In this document: one piece after another, positions 1 through 8,271 of the stretch
Numbering within the stretch: the first letter of the stretch is position 1
How the letters are laid out: each line of letters begins with the position of its first letter
Assembly: GCA_944383545.1 (NCBI GenBank)
Contig: CALWPY010000002.1
Location: forward strand, 124,001 to 188,000
Length of the DNA stretch: 64,000 nucleotides
Source of the DNA: an uncultured Lachnospiraceae bacterium
GTDB taxonomy: Bacteria > Bacillota > Clostridia > Lachnospirales > Lachnospiraceae
Reading direction: 5' to 3'
Position numbers and translations under genes: made by a program
The notes under the pieces: model-generated
Database searches by the model: none
Seen by the model: only the letters and a program-made list of their open reading frames with translations
Told to the model about the DNA's origin: nothing

Positions 1-1640
1 CCCAGCGCCTTAAGGACATTTTCGTCCGTAAGTTTTCCTTCAAAGCTTACATAAAAATCATACTGCCATTTTTTCTTAAGGCTTGGCCTTGATTCTATAC
101 TGTTCATGTTTAATCCGTGTTCCATAATACATCCGATAATCTGATAAAGCGAGCCGCATTTATCAGGCATGGAAAAGCATATTACAATCTTGTCTGCGCT
201 TTCTGCCGCAATTTTTTCACCGGTAACTACGGCAAAGCGGGTTGCATTGTCGCTTGAGAAATTAATTCTTCTGTCTAAGATTTTTAGCCCGTAAAGCTCT
301 GCCGACCTTTCACTTGCAATAGCGGCACAATCCTTAAGACCTGCCTCTTTTACCCTTTTTGCGGCTGCTGCCGTATTTTCCATGCTTACTTTAAAAAATC
401 CGTGCTTTTCAATATATTCTTCGCACTGGAGAAGTCCCTGCGGATGTGAATATACTTTTTTTATGTCGCTTATTTCAGCACCGTTTATACCGAGAAGAGC
501 ATGATTTATGTCAACAATTACTTCTCCTACAATATTTACTCCGCTATGCCTTATGGTATCATAGCTTCCGCTTACAAAGCCTGCCGAGGAATTTTCTATA
601 GGAATTATTCCGTATTTCGCCCTGCCTTCCTTTACCTCTGTTACAACATCATTGAATTCCTTTACATTATAGGAATCTATTCCATATCCAAAATATTTAT
701 ACATTGCCTGCTCTGCATATGCTCCGGGAACTCCGGCATACACAACCTTATCTCCCGCTTTAAGGGAAATGCTTTCAATAATCTTATATTCAGATATATC
801 AAACGGCTCAATCTGATTTTTTGAGTCCTCAATAATATCTTCATAAAGCTCTTTTACTGTCTTTTTTAATACAGGATGCATTACATACGGAGCAATTTCG
901 TTTAAAGGTTGAAGGACAAAATCTCTTTTTGCCATTTCAGGATGAGGAATACTTAAGTTTTCTTCAGAAATTATCTCATCATCAAAAAGCAATATATCAA
1001 TGTCTAAAGTCCTTGGTCCCCAGTGTATTATACGCTTTCTGCCCGCCTCTTTTTCTATGTCATTTACAATACTCAGTAACTCCTGCGGAGTATGAAGAGT
1101 TTCTATCTCTACTGCCGCATTAAGAAAATCGTCCTGCTCTACCGGACCGTAAGGTGCAGTGTTAATATAAGAAGAAACCTTGTTTATCTCTATGTATTCG
1201 TCCTTTGCAAGCTGGTCTGCCGCAAAGTCAAGATATCCTTCCCTGTCACCTAAGTTTGAGCCGACTCCCAAATATACAGTGTGACGTGAACGCTCTACGG
1301 TAACACCTACATTTTCAAACGGATATGGAATCGGAGCGTTTGGTTTTTTAACGGTAATCACTGCCTTTTTTACTCCGCGATATTCCTTCAAAATGGCAGT
1401 TGCTATATTTTCAGCAACCGTCTCAATCAGGTCGCACCTTTCATCCTTTGCCGCCTTTTCAATGGTTTCACAAACATAAGCATAATTAACCGTATCATCT
1501 AAATCATCAGAGGATGCGGCTTTCTTTATATCCGTATAGAGGTCTGCAGAAATTATAAAGGTCTGTCCTTCTTTTTTCTCATCCTCATAAACCCCGTGAT
1601 ATGCATATATTTCCATATTTTCTATACTGATTTTATCCAT
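1..1640 (-). CDS. Trifunctional FolB-FolK-prephenate dehydratase fusion (3' end cut by window)
   Basis: I translated this frame from the ATG at 1640 to the window edge and found no stop, giving about 546 residues. Residues 1-120 look like dihydroneopterin aldolase (FolB; MEIYAYHGVYEDE). Residues 125-275 are 6-hydroxymethyl-dihydropterin pyrophosphokinase (FolK; YLGVGSNLGDRE, then WGPRTLDIDILLF). From about residue 300 it is prephenate dehydratase: GVPGAYAEQA, PIENSSAGFV, the NATRFAV catalytic TRF motif, and a C-terminal ACT domain with the ESRP phenylalanine-binding motif. FolB and FolK act in succession in folate synthesis; prephenate dehydratase makes phenylpyruvate for phenylalanine. AGGGAG lies about 10 nt before the start. 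It is the last visible gene of the folate operon. FolB-FolK fusions are known; the added PheA is unusual. Domain calls are sure; the stop lies outside the window. Confidence 0.9.
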   Translation of the reverse strand, partial: MDKISIENMEIYAYHGVYEDEKKEGQTFIISADLYTDIKKAASSDDLDDTVNYAYVCETIEKAAKDERCDLIETVAENIATAILKEYRGVKKAVITVKKPNAPIPYPFENVGVTVERSRHTVYLGVGSNLGDREGYLDFAADQLAKDEYIEINKVSSYINTAPYGPVEQDDFLNAAVEIETLHTPQELLSIVNDIEKEAGRKRIIHWGPRTLDIDILLFDDEIISEENLSIPHPEMAKRDFVLQPLNEIAPYVMHPVLKKTVKELYEDIIEDSKNQIEPFDISEYKIIESISLKAGDKVVYAGVPGAYAEQAMYKYFGYGIDSYNVKEFNDVVTEVKEGRAKYGIIPIENSSAGFVSGSYDTIRHSGVNIVGEVIVDINHALLGINGAEISDIKKVYSHPQGLLQCEEYIEKHGFFKVSMENTAAAAKRVKEAGLKDCAAIASERSAELYGLKILDRRINFSSDNATRFAVVTGEKIAAESADKIVICFSMPDKCGSLYQIIGCIMEHGLNMNSIESRPSLKKKWQYDFYVSFEGKLTDENVLKAL

Positions 1641-1691
1641 AATGACTGTACTCCCTTCTCCCGGCCTGCGTCAGGCAATTATAAGTAATCT

Positions 1692-2498
1692 TTAAGACTT
1701 AAGTATTGCATCACACATTTTAAGTGCTCTGACATTTTTCTCTACATCATGTACCCTGAAAAATGAGCATCCCATCATAAGTCCCATTACCGAAGTTGCA
1801 ATCGTTCCTTCTTCCCTATTATCAGAAGGAAGGTCCAAAGTAAGACCTATGAATGACTTTCTTGATGTTGCAAGAAGCACAGGATAACCCAGGGCAGTCA
1901 GTGCGGAAAGGTTATTAACTATCATAAGATTCTGTTTTACATCCTTTGCAAATCCCACTCCGGGGTCAATCATAACCTGATTCATATCTATACCGGCATT
2001 CTGCGCAATACTTACGCTCTCCTTAAGGTCATTTACCACATCACTTACAAAATCTTTATAATCTGTATCAAATCTGTTATGCATAAGAATTACGCCCTTA
2101 TTATAACCGGCAATAATCCCTGCCATTTTTTCATCCCACTTAAGTCCCCAGATATCATTTATCATATCAGCTCCTGCCGAGAGTCCTGCATCTGCAACGG
2201 CTGATTTATAGGTATCAAGCGTAACGGAAATATCAAATCTTTCTTTTATGGCTGAAATCACAGGACATACTCTTTCAATCTCTTCCTCATCAGATATCTT
2301 TATGTGTCCGGGTCTGGTAGACTCTCCACCGACATCAATAATGTCAGCGCCCTGTTTAATCATTTCTTCTGCATGGAAAAGAGCTTTATCCATGTCATTA
2401 AACTTTCCCCCATCAGAAAAAGAATCCGGAGTCACATTTAAAATTCCCATTACATATGGTCTTTCGCCGATTTTAAATTCTTTATTTCCTATTTTCAT
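1692..2498 (-). CDS. folP: Dihydropteroate synthase
   Basis: This 268-residue protein condenses 6-hydroxymethyl-dihydropterin diphosphate with p-aminobenzoate to give dihydropteroate, the sulfonamide-sensitive step of folate synthesis in the cytoplasm. The two pterin-binding signatures are clear: ILNVTPDSFSDGGKF near the N terminus and DVGGESTRPGH near residue 60. Later motifs are MINDIWG, MIDPGVGFAKD and the C-terminal RVHDV. Length is normal for FolP. AGGGAG lies 8 nt before the ATG. It sits 51 bp before the FolB-FolK-PheA gene and after the HD gene, so substrate supply and use are encoded together. Confidence 0.96.
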   Translation of the reverse strand: MKIGNKEFKIGERPYVMGILNVTPDSFSDGGKFNDMDKALFHAEEMIKQGADIIDVGGESTRPGHIKISDEEEIERVCPVISAIKERFDISVTLDTYKSAVADAGLSAGADMINDIWGLKWDEKMAGIIAGYNKGVILMHNRFDTDYKDFVSDVVNDLKESVSIAQNAGIDMNQVMIDPGVGFAKDVKQNLMIVNNLSALTALGYPVLLATSRKSFIGLTLDLPSDNREEGTIATSVMGLMMGCSFFRVHDVEKNVRALKMCDAILKS

Positions 2499-2572
2499 TA
2501 CTTTCTCCCTATGAATTTTTATATGTGTCCCTTTTTAATTTCTTATCCGTTGACTGTTGGTTATTCTGTAAT

Positions 2573-3046
2573 CTAACGGTATAATTCCTTATTTTTCACA
2601 TTTTCATTCCAATAACAAAGCTCTCTGGAAGCACATTTAAAACAGTTTCTTGAAAGCTTGTCCGCCCTGAAAAGAACTTCACTTAAGCCTCCGTCTGTTC
2701 TGTTTTTGTGAAGACTTATCGCCTCACAGATTTCTTTTATTTCATCTTCTGTATATTCTGCACGGACAAGTATTTTTTCTGCAAGTTCTGCGCCTGAAAA
2801 ATGGTGCCCGTATTTTTCCTCATTTTCAGAATATCTTCCTATGTCATGCAGCAATGCGGCAGCATAAAACACATCTCTTTCATAAGGCAGATTTTCTTCT
2901 AAAATAATAATATAACCTATTCTTGCCACATCAAGTGCATGAGCCAGTCCGTGAAGGCAGAAAATACGGTCCTTTTCTTTATATTCTATATTGTTAATTA
3001 TTGACTTATATTCTTCGTCATTTAAGATTTTATTAATCCTGTCCAT
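2573..3046 (-). CDS. HD-domain phosphohydrolase in folate operon
   Basis: About 157 residues. Metal-binding HD residues are visible: a His in HGLAHALDVAR, the HD pair in AALLHDIGR, the His pair in YGHHFSG, and an Asp in FRADKLSR. The C terminus adds a cysteine cluster (NCFKCASRELC). I place the start at the ATG at 3046 because GGAG lies 7 nt upstream and this begins just after the folC stop; a longer reading overlaps folC. Substrate is unknown. Its place between folC and folP makes a pterin-phosphate hydrolase conceivable, for instance at the dihydroneopterin triphosphate step, but that is inference from position only. Confidence 0.8.
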   Translation of the reverse strand: MDRINKILNDEEYKSIINNIEYKEKDRIFCLHGLAHALDVARIGYIIILEENLPYERDVFYAAALLHDIGRYSENEEKYGHHFSGAELAEKILVRAEYTEDEIKEICEAISLHKNRTDGGLSEVLFRADKLSRNCFKCASRELCYWNENVKNKELYR

Positions 3047-3048
3047 TT

Positions 3049-4338
3049 TTAATCTCCGCTGTGTTTTAATATGTCCCCTATAAATGACAGAGAGCCGCAC
3101 ACTACTATTACATCCGAAGCTTCTGCCTTTTGCTTTGCTTTAAATAATGCCTCTTCACACGAATCTGCAAACCAAGCCTCACTCCCACGTTTTTTAATCA
3201 GTTGTGCCAGATAACGTCCGCATAGGGCGCGCGGGTTATCAGGAGTAACCGTAACTGCATATTTCATCGAAGGTATAATACAGTCAAGCATCTTATCATA
3301 TTCTTTATCCTTCAATACGCCTGTGATATATATGAATTTTTTATCACAAAAATACTTATTTAAACTTAATGTAAGGTTTTTCCATGCGTCTTCATTATGT
3401 GCGCCGTCACAAATCATAAGCGGAGTGCCTTTTATAACAGTAAATCTTCCCTGCCATACGGCATTAGCTATTCCATTTTTAATATCACTTATACTTACTT
3501 TATGAAGTCCGTATCTTTCACAGACAAGGTTAAAGGCATCAGCCGCCTCTATTGCCGTAATTGCATTATATACCTGAAAATCCCCAATAAGTCCCGTCTT
3601 ATATTCAGTTCCTTTATATTTAAACAAAGTACCGTCCAGACTTTCGCTCTCTATTATACACTGTTCAGGGGCAGCTATAAAGCATTTTATTCCAAGATTT
3701 GCGCATTTATCCCTGATATAACCCATGACTTCACTGTTATTTGGATATGAAGCACAGACTGCACCGGGTTTTAATATACCCAGCTTCTCATTTGTAATTT
3801 CTTTTAATGTTTCTCCCAGAAAATTCATGTGGTCTCTGCTTATGGAAGACATTATGTTAACCATTGGTTTTTCAAATACATTGGTAGCGTCAAGTCTTCC
3901 TCCCATACCACATTCAATAAGCATTATATCAACATTTTCTTCCGCAAAGTATAAAAATGCGGCAGCCGTTTCTATTTCAAAGGACGTTGGCGACTGGAAA
4001 CCATCGAGAATCATATTTTCCGCCTGTTCTGCCACGATTGAAATATAATGGGCACATTTTTCCCTGCTTATATACTCCCTGTTAATCTGAAATCTTTCAC
4101 GATAATCAAATATGGCAGGCGATATATATCTGCCTGCCATATAACCTGATTCTATCAAAATACTCTCAAGATATGACATAATTGAGCCTTTACCGTTTGT
4201 ACCCGCTATATGTATTACAGGCTTACGGTTTTCCGGATTTCCGAGTCTTCTTAAAAGCTCCTTAATTACTGCCAGTCCCGGAACACTGCCCAGTTTATTC
4301 TTTTCTGTAATATATTTAATAATTTCATTATAATTCAT
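3049..4338 (-). CDS. folC: Folylpolyglutamate/dihydrofolate synthase
   Basis: About 429 residues. It ligates glutamate to dihydropteroate and/or folates using ATP. Seen: the Mur-ligase type P-loop IHIAGTNGKGS near residue 40, YISPAIFDYRERF, the IECGMGGRLDATNVF motif, and in the C-terminal domain CDGAHNEDA. The Mur ligases share this fold, but GMGGRLDATNV is typical of FolC. I start at the ATG at 4338 because AGGAG lies 8 nt before it; upstream in-frame codons would overlap the deacetylase gene. It follows the deacetylase closely and precedes the HD gene by two bases. Confidence 0.95.
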   Translation of the reverse strand: MNYNEIIKYITEKNKLGSVPGLAVIKELLRRLGNPENRKPVIHIAGTNGKGSIMSYLESILIESGYMAGRYISPAIFDYRERFQINREYISREKCAHYISIVAEQAENMILDGFQSPTSFEIETAAAFLYFAEENVDIMLIECGMGGRLDATNVFEKPMVNIMSSISRDHMNFLGETLKEITNEKLGILKPGAVCASYPNNSEVMGYIRDKCANLGIKCFIAAPEQCIIESESLDGTLFKYKGTEYKTGLIGDFQVYNAITAIEAADAFNLVCERYGLHKVSISDIKNGIANAVWQGRFTVIKGTPLMICDGAHNEDAWKNLTLSLNKYFCDKKFIYITGVLKDKEYDKMLDCIIPSMKYAVTVTPDNPRALCGRYLAQLIKKRGSEAWFADSCEEALFKAKQKAEASDVIVVCGSLSFIGDILKHSGD

Positions 4339-4351
4339 AATGAATCTCCTC

Positions 4352-5341
4352 TTATTCCGTTTCCTCATCCATCACTGAAAGAGCCGGGTCCTTTACATGC
4401 TGGCATGGTACGGTAGTATCGTCAATGGGAACAATCTCATATCCTTCTGCCTGTAATATATCTATAAGTTCTGCCAAGGATTCGACAGTATTATGTCTGG
4501 TTTTAAGGTCATGCATTAGTATAACCGAGTCACCCTCATTTTTTCTTACATACTTCATTACATTTTCAATCAGTTCATCTTTTGTAAGATTTTCAGTCAC
4601 TGCATCGCCATTTAAGGCATTCCAGTCAAAATAAGTAATTCCCTGCTCATCCAGATAACTTATACATTCAGAGATACTGACCTTTGACACGCTGTTAGAG
4701 CTTCCTCCCGGAAATCTGTAAAGTCTTGTGTCCACTCCCGTAACTTCATAAATCAAATCATGAATCTTTGTTACATCCTCTTTAAAAGAATCTATGTCCG
4801 CATATATCTCACTATAAACATGAGAATAAGAGTGCATGCCAAGCGTATGTCCCTCAGCTACAATTCTTCTGTACTCATCATAATACTCTTCATCTCTTCC
4901 TATGACAAAAAAAGTAGCCTTTACATTTTTTTCTTTAAGTATGTCCAGTATTTCATTTGTATTCTCACCCGGTCCGTCGTCAAACGTAAGATAAACCTTT
5001 TTCCCGTTACTTTTTACATCATTTTCAGTGCCGTCCGCTAAATCATTTGAGCTTAATGAATCATTCTCATAATCACCCTTTTCAATATCATCATATGACT
5101 CCACATCTTTCATTTCGGCAACTGCTGATTCACTATAGATATCTGCATTATACATTTCACTTCCGTCAGATGAAGTAGCCTTGTTTTGTCCCGTAAGAGC
5201 CTCATCAAGCCTTTCTTCAAGTGAATTAAGCTTTAGCATAAGGCATATGCAAAGTATAGTAGGAATCAGAAATAATATAAAAATAGATACAATGATAAGC
5301 TTCTTTATTCTATTGACATTGTTTCTGTTATATTCTTCCAT
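4352..5341 (-). CDS. Membrane-anchored polysaccharide deacetylase (NodB domain)
   Basis: About 329 residues. An N-terminal membrane helix (residues about 14-40, LIIVSIFILFLIPTILCICL) is followed by an acidic, Ser-rich linker and a NodB-type carbohydrate esterase 4 domain. Catalytic motifs are present: YLTFDDGPGENT, HSYSHVYSE (metal His pair), RFPGGSSN and ILMHD. Such enzymes remove acetyl groups from peptidoglycan or related glycans on the outer face; the exact substrate cannot be read here. Start at 5341 is set by GAGG 6 nt upstream. It heads the folate operon, with the promoter inside the end of the gene before it. Confidence 0.9.
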   Translation of the reverse strand: MEEYNRNNVNRIKKLIIVSIFILFLIPTILCICLMLKLNSLEERLDEALTGQNKATSSDGSEMYNADIYSESAVAEMKDVESYDDIEKGDYENDSLSSNDLADGTENDVKSNGKKVYLTFDDGPGENTNEILDILKEKNVKATFFVIGRDEEYYDEYRRIVAEGHTLGMHSYSHVYSEIYADIDSFKEDVTKIHDLIYEVTGVDTRLYRFPGGSSNSVSKVSISECISYLDEQGITYFDWNALNGDAVTENLTKDELIENVMKYVRKNEGDSVILMHDLKTRHNTVESLAELIDILQAEGYEIVPIDDTTVPCQHVKDPALSVMDEETE

Positions 5342-5382
5342 TAAAAACCTCATATCAGCATACGATTTTTATTGCATTGGTT

Positions 5383-5412
5383 ATTATATAGTCTTTTTTG
5401 TCGAAATGTCAA
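5383..5412 (-). promoter_or_regulatory. Predicted sigma-A promoter of folate operon
   Basis: Read on the minus strand, TTGACA (5412-5407) and TATAAT (5388-5383) are separated by 18 bp, about 42 bp before the deacetylase ATG. Both hexamers match consensus. The promoter lies mostly within the last codons of the coiled-coil gene that starts at 6370. Confidence 0.6.
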
Positions 5413-6370
5413 CATTCAGTTGTTTATTATAAAGGCTTCTCCACTTCTTTCCTTCCTCCTGAATTTTTTTTGCCAGTTGGGAAAGCTCCTCATACTGTTC
5501 TTTTATATAATTTATATTGTTTTTTAGCTCCTCGTTTTCTTTTTCTGCGTTTTGTGCCCTGTCTTTATACTCTGTAATATTTGCCTTATATGTACTAATC
5601 TCTGAATCATATTTACTTATACTGTCTTCATACTCTTTGATTTTTTTCTTCATCTGTCTTATAATTTTCTCATTTTCCCTGATTTTCAATTCACAATCTT
5701 CAATTTTTTCTTCATGCAGTTTAATCTCCTTCTCATATTTTTTAATTTTCACATCACGGTTTTTTATACTGTTTTCACAGTCTCTGATGATTTTTTCATA
5801 TTCCCTGATATTTTCAGATAAAAAAATTTTTGCCTCAATATTTTTTATTTCATCAGCCGTGTCTTCAAATTCTATTTTGAAAATTTTTGATACACTATTC
5901 TCTTTTTCATATACAACTACATATTTTTCTTCTGAAATATCAAATATATCATATTTTAAAATGCTGTTTTCTGTTTCGTATAAAACCTTATGCTCATGAA
6001 TTTCCGGCGTTACAAAATATTTCAACTCGCAATTCCCCGTGACAGGATTATCTGCAATATAAAAAAGGCAGAGTTTTTCTTTTATTATATCCATTTTTAG
6101 TTTTCTGGGCTTATTTACGCCTGTTGTATCTGCAAGTGCAATTAAAGGAACACCTTCTCCAATTACTCCGTAAATCATTTCATTTTTATTATTTATATAT
6201 GCGTAAGTTATTTCATTATCATATACCTCAGTAAGAAGCTCCGACATAAAATCATTTCTTATCATTACAGGCTGTACACGTCTTCCTGAAAGATTCATAT
6301 AGTATATCACAGAGCCAATACTATATATAATTACTTTGCTCCACAATCCGTTTACAATAACTTCAGGCAA
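5384..6370 (-). CDS. Unknown protein with long C-terminal coiled coil
   Basis: 328 residues, family not recognised. The first 185 residues or so are beta-rich, with short repeated strands that could be a propeller-like or WD-like fold. Residues about 190-315 are a highly charged heptad region rich in Lys, Glu and Ile (EKIIRDCENSIKNRD, KIRENEKIIRQMKKK), which is a strong coiled coil. No signal peptide or membrane helix is seen. The start is a TTG at 6370, supported by GGGAG 8 nt upstream and no nearby ATG. It is divergent from the Cys-rich gene at 6500. A structural or scaffolding role is possible but unproven. Confidence 0.75.
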   Translation of the reverse strand: MPEVIVNGLWSKVIIYSIGSVIYYMNLSGRRVQPVMIRNDFMSELLTEVYDNEITYAYINNKNEMIYGVIGEGVPLIALADTTGVNKPRKLKMDIIKEKLCLFYIADNPVTGNCELKYFVTPEIHEHKVLYETENSILKYDIFDISEEKYVVVYEKENSVSKIFKIEFEDTADEIKNIEAKIFLSENIREYEKIIRDCENSIKNRDVKIKKYEKEIKLHEEKIEDCELKIRENEKIIRQMKKKIKEYEDSISKYDSEISTYKANITEYKDRAQNAEKENEELKNNINYIKEQYEELSQLAKKIQEEGKKWRSLYNKQLNVDISTKKTI

Positions 6371-6499
6371 TTTATATCTCCCTCTTTTTTCTGCATTTCA
6401 TACAGAGAATTAATTCTTAAATTATATATATGGCTTTGCATTAACAAAAATAACCATGAAGAATATATTATAATAAGTATAAAAAGAAAGGAATATACT

Positions 6500-7411
6500 A
6501 TGTCTAAATCAAATTGCAACTCATGTTCATGCAAAAAAAGAATATCAGGCGCTGCAATAAACAGCGCTGCAAATACAAATATGCAGGGAAACGGATTCGG
6601 TGAATGCCATGACGTATGTGTCGACCCTATATGCGGAGACCCTGAATATTTAACGGCTCTCGTACCTGTAGTTTATGATGAAATAGGTATAAATATATGC
6701 AGAAGCATAGAAATACCTTGTGATATATTATCGTCATATCCTAATGCCGTTTATGCTTCAGCTGAAGTCCTTAATGTAGAATTCGGATGTGAAACTACTG
6801 TTACCCCTATATCAGGCAGACCTAACTGCACTGCCGTAACACTGTCAAACCTTTCCGTAACTTTCTCAATCAGATTGTTTGACTGCTGCAAACGGCTGCT
6901 TACAACCTTTGTACTTCCGGATGTCACTTATCTTCCTTGTAATCGCAAGGATAAATCATATGACGAAGATACAAATCCTTCATCGGTTGATTTTGAAATT
7001 TACACTCCATATGGTCTGACTTATAATTGTTCAAATTTAGATAAAGCCGTAATCAATTATATTGGTTTCTTAACCTGCAATTCGACTGTAACTCAGGGAA
7101 TCAATATGATGGCATTACCAAAGGTTTTAAACTTTGATGTTTCAGATGAATCAATTACAATCGGACTTACAATACTTCTTAAAACCATTTACTATTCCCA
7201 GTATCAGCTTGTTCATAACGGAAGAGCTGTAGTTCCAAAGGGAAGCCTGATAACAGAAGAAGATTCCGTATGCATGGATTTTGTTGAAGGGGACCTTCTG
7301 GAAAGAGAAATAAAGCCTCTTGAGCTTGCTCCTCCTAAGTGCGAAGAAAACTTAAAAGAGGATTGCAATGAAGAAGATGAATGTTCAAATATGGTTGAAT
7401 CTGACACATAA
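6500..7411 (+). CDS. Unknown Cys-rich protein, possibly surface or coat-like
   Basis: 303 residues, no family recognised with confidence. The N terminus has clustered cysteines (SNCNSCSCKK), then ECHDVCVDPICGDPE. The middle is beta-rich with more cysteines (FDCCKRLL, YNCSNLD, FLTCNST). The C terminus is acidic with cysteines (PKCEENLKEDCNEEDEC). There is no Sec signal or membrane helix, so it may be intracellular or carried by another route. AAAGG lies 8 nt before the ATG. Cys-rich, beta-rich make-up resembles spore-coat or exosporium proteins in general, but I could not match a named one. Confidence 0.75.
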   Translation: MSKSNCNSCSCKKRISGAAINSAANTNMQGNGFGECHDVCVDPICGDPEYLTALVPVVYDEIGINICRSIEIPCDILSSYPNAVYASAEVLNVEFGCETTVTPISGRPNCTAVTLSNLSVTFSIRLFDCCKRLLTTFVLPDVTYLPCNRKDKSYDEDTNPSSVDFEIYTPYGLTYNCSNLDKAVINYIGFLTCNSTVTQGINMMALPKVLNFDVSDESITIGLTILLKTIYYSQYQLVHNGRAVVPKGSLITEEDSVCMDFVEGDLLEREIKPLELAPPKCEENLKEDCNEEDECSNMVESDT

Positions 7412-7510
7412 TTTTAAAATATCAAAAAACGCAGTCAGATTAAAGGAATAATAAAATAATATTCGGTCATACTACTATTACAATATTTTCATTATTAAGG
7501 AGAGTATGAC

Positions 7511-7840
7511 ATGAAAAATTTCAAAAAAATTCTTGTATTATCTTTATCATTTGTACTGCTTACCGGAATTCTTACCGGATGCGGGGATGATGAAACCTCA
7601 AACGACGGGAGTACTGGTAACAATACCGAACAGTCAACAACCAATAATAACAATGGTACAAACGGAGACGCAGACAATCTTGCAGACGATGTAGGAAATG
7701 CCGTTGATGACATCGGAGAAGGTGCAGGCGAAGCCATTGACGATATAGGAAACGGTGTAGGTAATGCCGTTGATGATATGACAGATGATGAAGGAAATAC
7801 CAGTAACGGAAACAATAATCAAAGCAATAACGCAAGATAG
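7511..7840 (+). CDS. Small repeat-containing lipoprotein
   Basis: 109 residues. The N terminus is a lipoprotein signal: positive residues, a hydrophobic stretch, then the lipobox LTGC with Cys at about residue 23, so it should be diacylated and held on the outer face of the membrane. The mature part is very low-complexity: an Asn/Thr/Gly-rich linker, then repeats of 7-11 residues built on DDIGxGxGxAV (for example DDIGEGAGEAI and DDIGNGVGNAV), ending in Asn-rich sequence. AAGGAG precedes the ATG. Such proteins are common small cell-surface lipoproteins of unknown role. Transcription should end at the terminator at 7851-7893. Confidence 0.8.
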   Translation: MKNFKKILVLSLSFVLLTGILTGCGDDETSNDGSTGNNTEQSTTNNNNGTNGDADNLADDVGNAVDDIGEGAGEAIDDIGNGVGNAVDDMTDDEGNTSNGNNNQSNNAR

Positions 7841-7850
7841 CAATATGCAT

Positions 7851-7893
7851 AAAAAAACTGCCGTTCCGGTAAAATCACCGGGCGGCAGTTTTT
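7851..7893. terminator. Bidirectional intrinsic terminator
   Basis: A run of A, then ACTGCCG, an inner GGT/ACC pairing, and CGGCAGT followed by a run of T. The symmetrical A and T runs suit termination in both directions: of the lipoprotein gene (+) and of the small membrane-protein gene (-). Confidence 0.85.
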
Positions 7894-7901
7894 ACTTATT
7901 T

Positions 7902-8255
7902 CTATTTCTCATATTCAAAATATTTTTCCAGCTTCCCAATCATCATATCGTACTGCTCATACATCCTCTGCACACTGTTTTCAAGTAAATAATAATGCAT
8001 ACAGTAAGGAATAAGCAGAACAAAAAGTAAAAGCGTAAGTCCTATCAAAGCCACATTCGGGTCAGACATAAGCTTCAGCACACACATGACCGTACATACA
8101 CTTACAAGGCTGAACACTATAAGATGCACCAGACGCTCATGTGCAAAAAATTTAATCTGAATCAGGTGCCTTTCAGCCTCTTTGTTCCAATCCCTGTCTT
8201 CTTCTTTTAATATTCCATCAATATAATCAAGATATGAAAGTATCCTCTTTTTCAT
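7902..8255 (-). CDS. Small membrane protein, two helices, unknown function
   Basis: 117 residues. Two membrane helices are visible at about residues 43-62 (LVHLIVFSLVSVCTVMCVLK) and 69-88 (ALIGLTLLLFVLLIPYCMHY), flanked by charged cytoplasmic-type ends. The first 40 residues are helical and acidic/basic (YLDYIDGILKEEDRDW). No family recognised. It lies 16 bp after the glycerophosphodiesterase stop and is probably co-transcribed with it, ending at the shared terminator. Confidence 0.7.
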   Translation of the reverse strand: MKKRILSYLDYIDGILKEEDRDWNKEAERHLIQIKFFAHERLVHLIVFSLVSVCTVMCVLKLMSDPNVALIGLTLLLFVLLIPYCMHYYLLENSVQRMYEQYDMMIGKLEKYFEYEK

Positions 8256-8271
8256 TTGTATAATCCCCCTC

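Noticed and set aside
501..1123. Plus-strand open frames of 107 and 64 codons
   Set aside because: They lie wholly inside the FolB-FolK-PheA frame on the minus strand and have no ribosome sites or family motifs.
5342..5383. Tetrahydrofolate riboswitch upstream of the folate operon
   Set aside because: Only about 40 nt lie between the predicted promoter and the first ATG, far too short.
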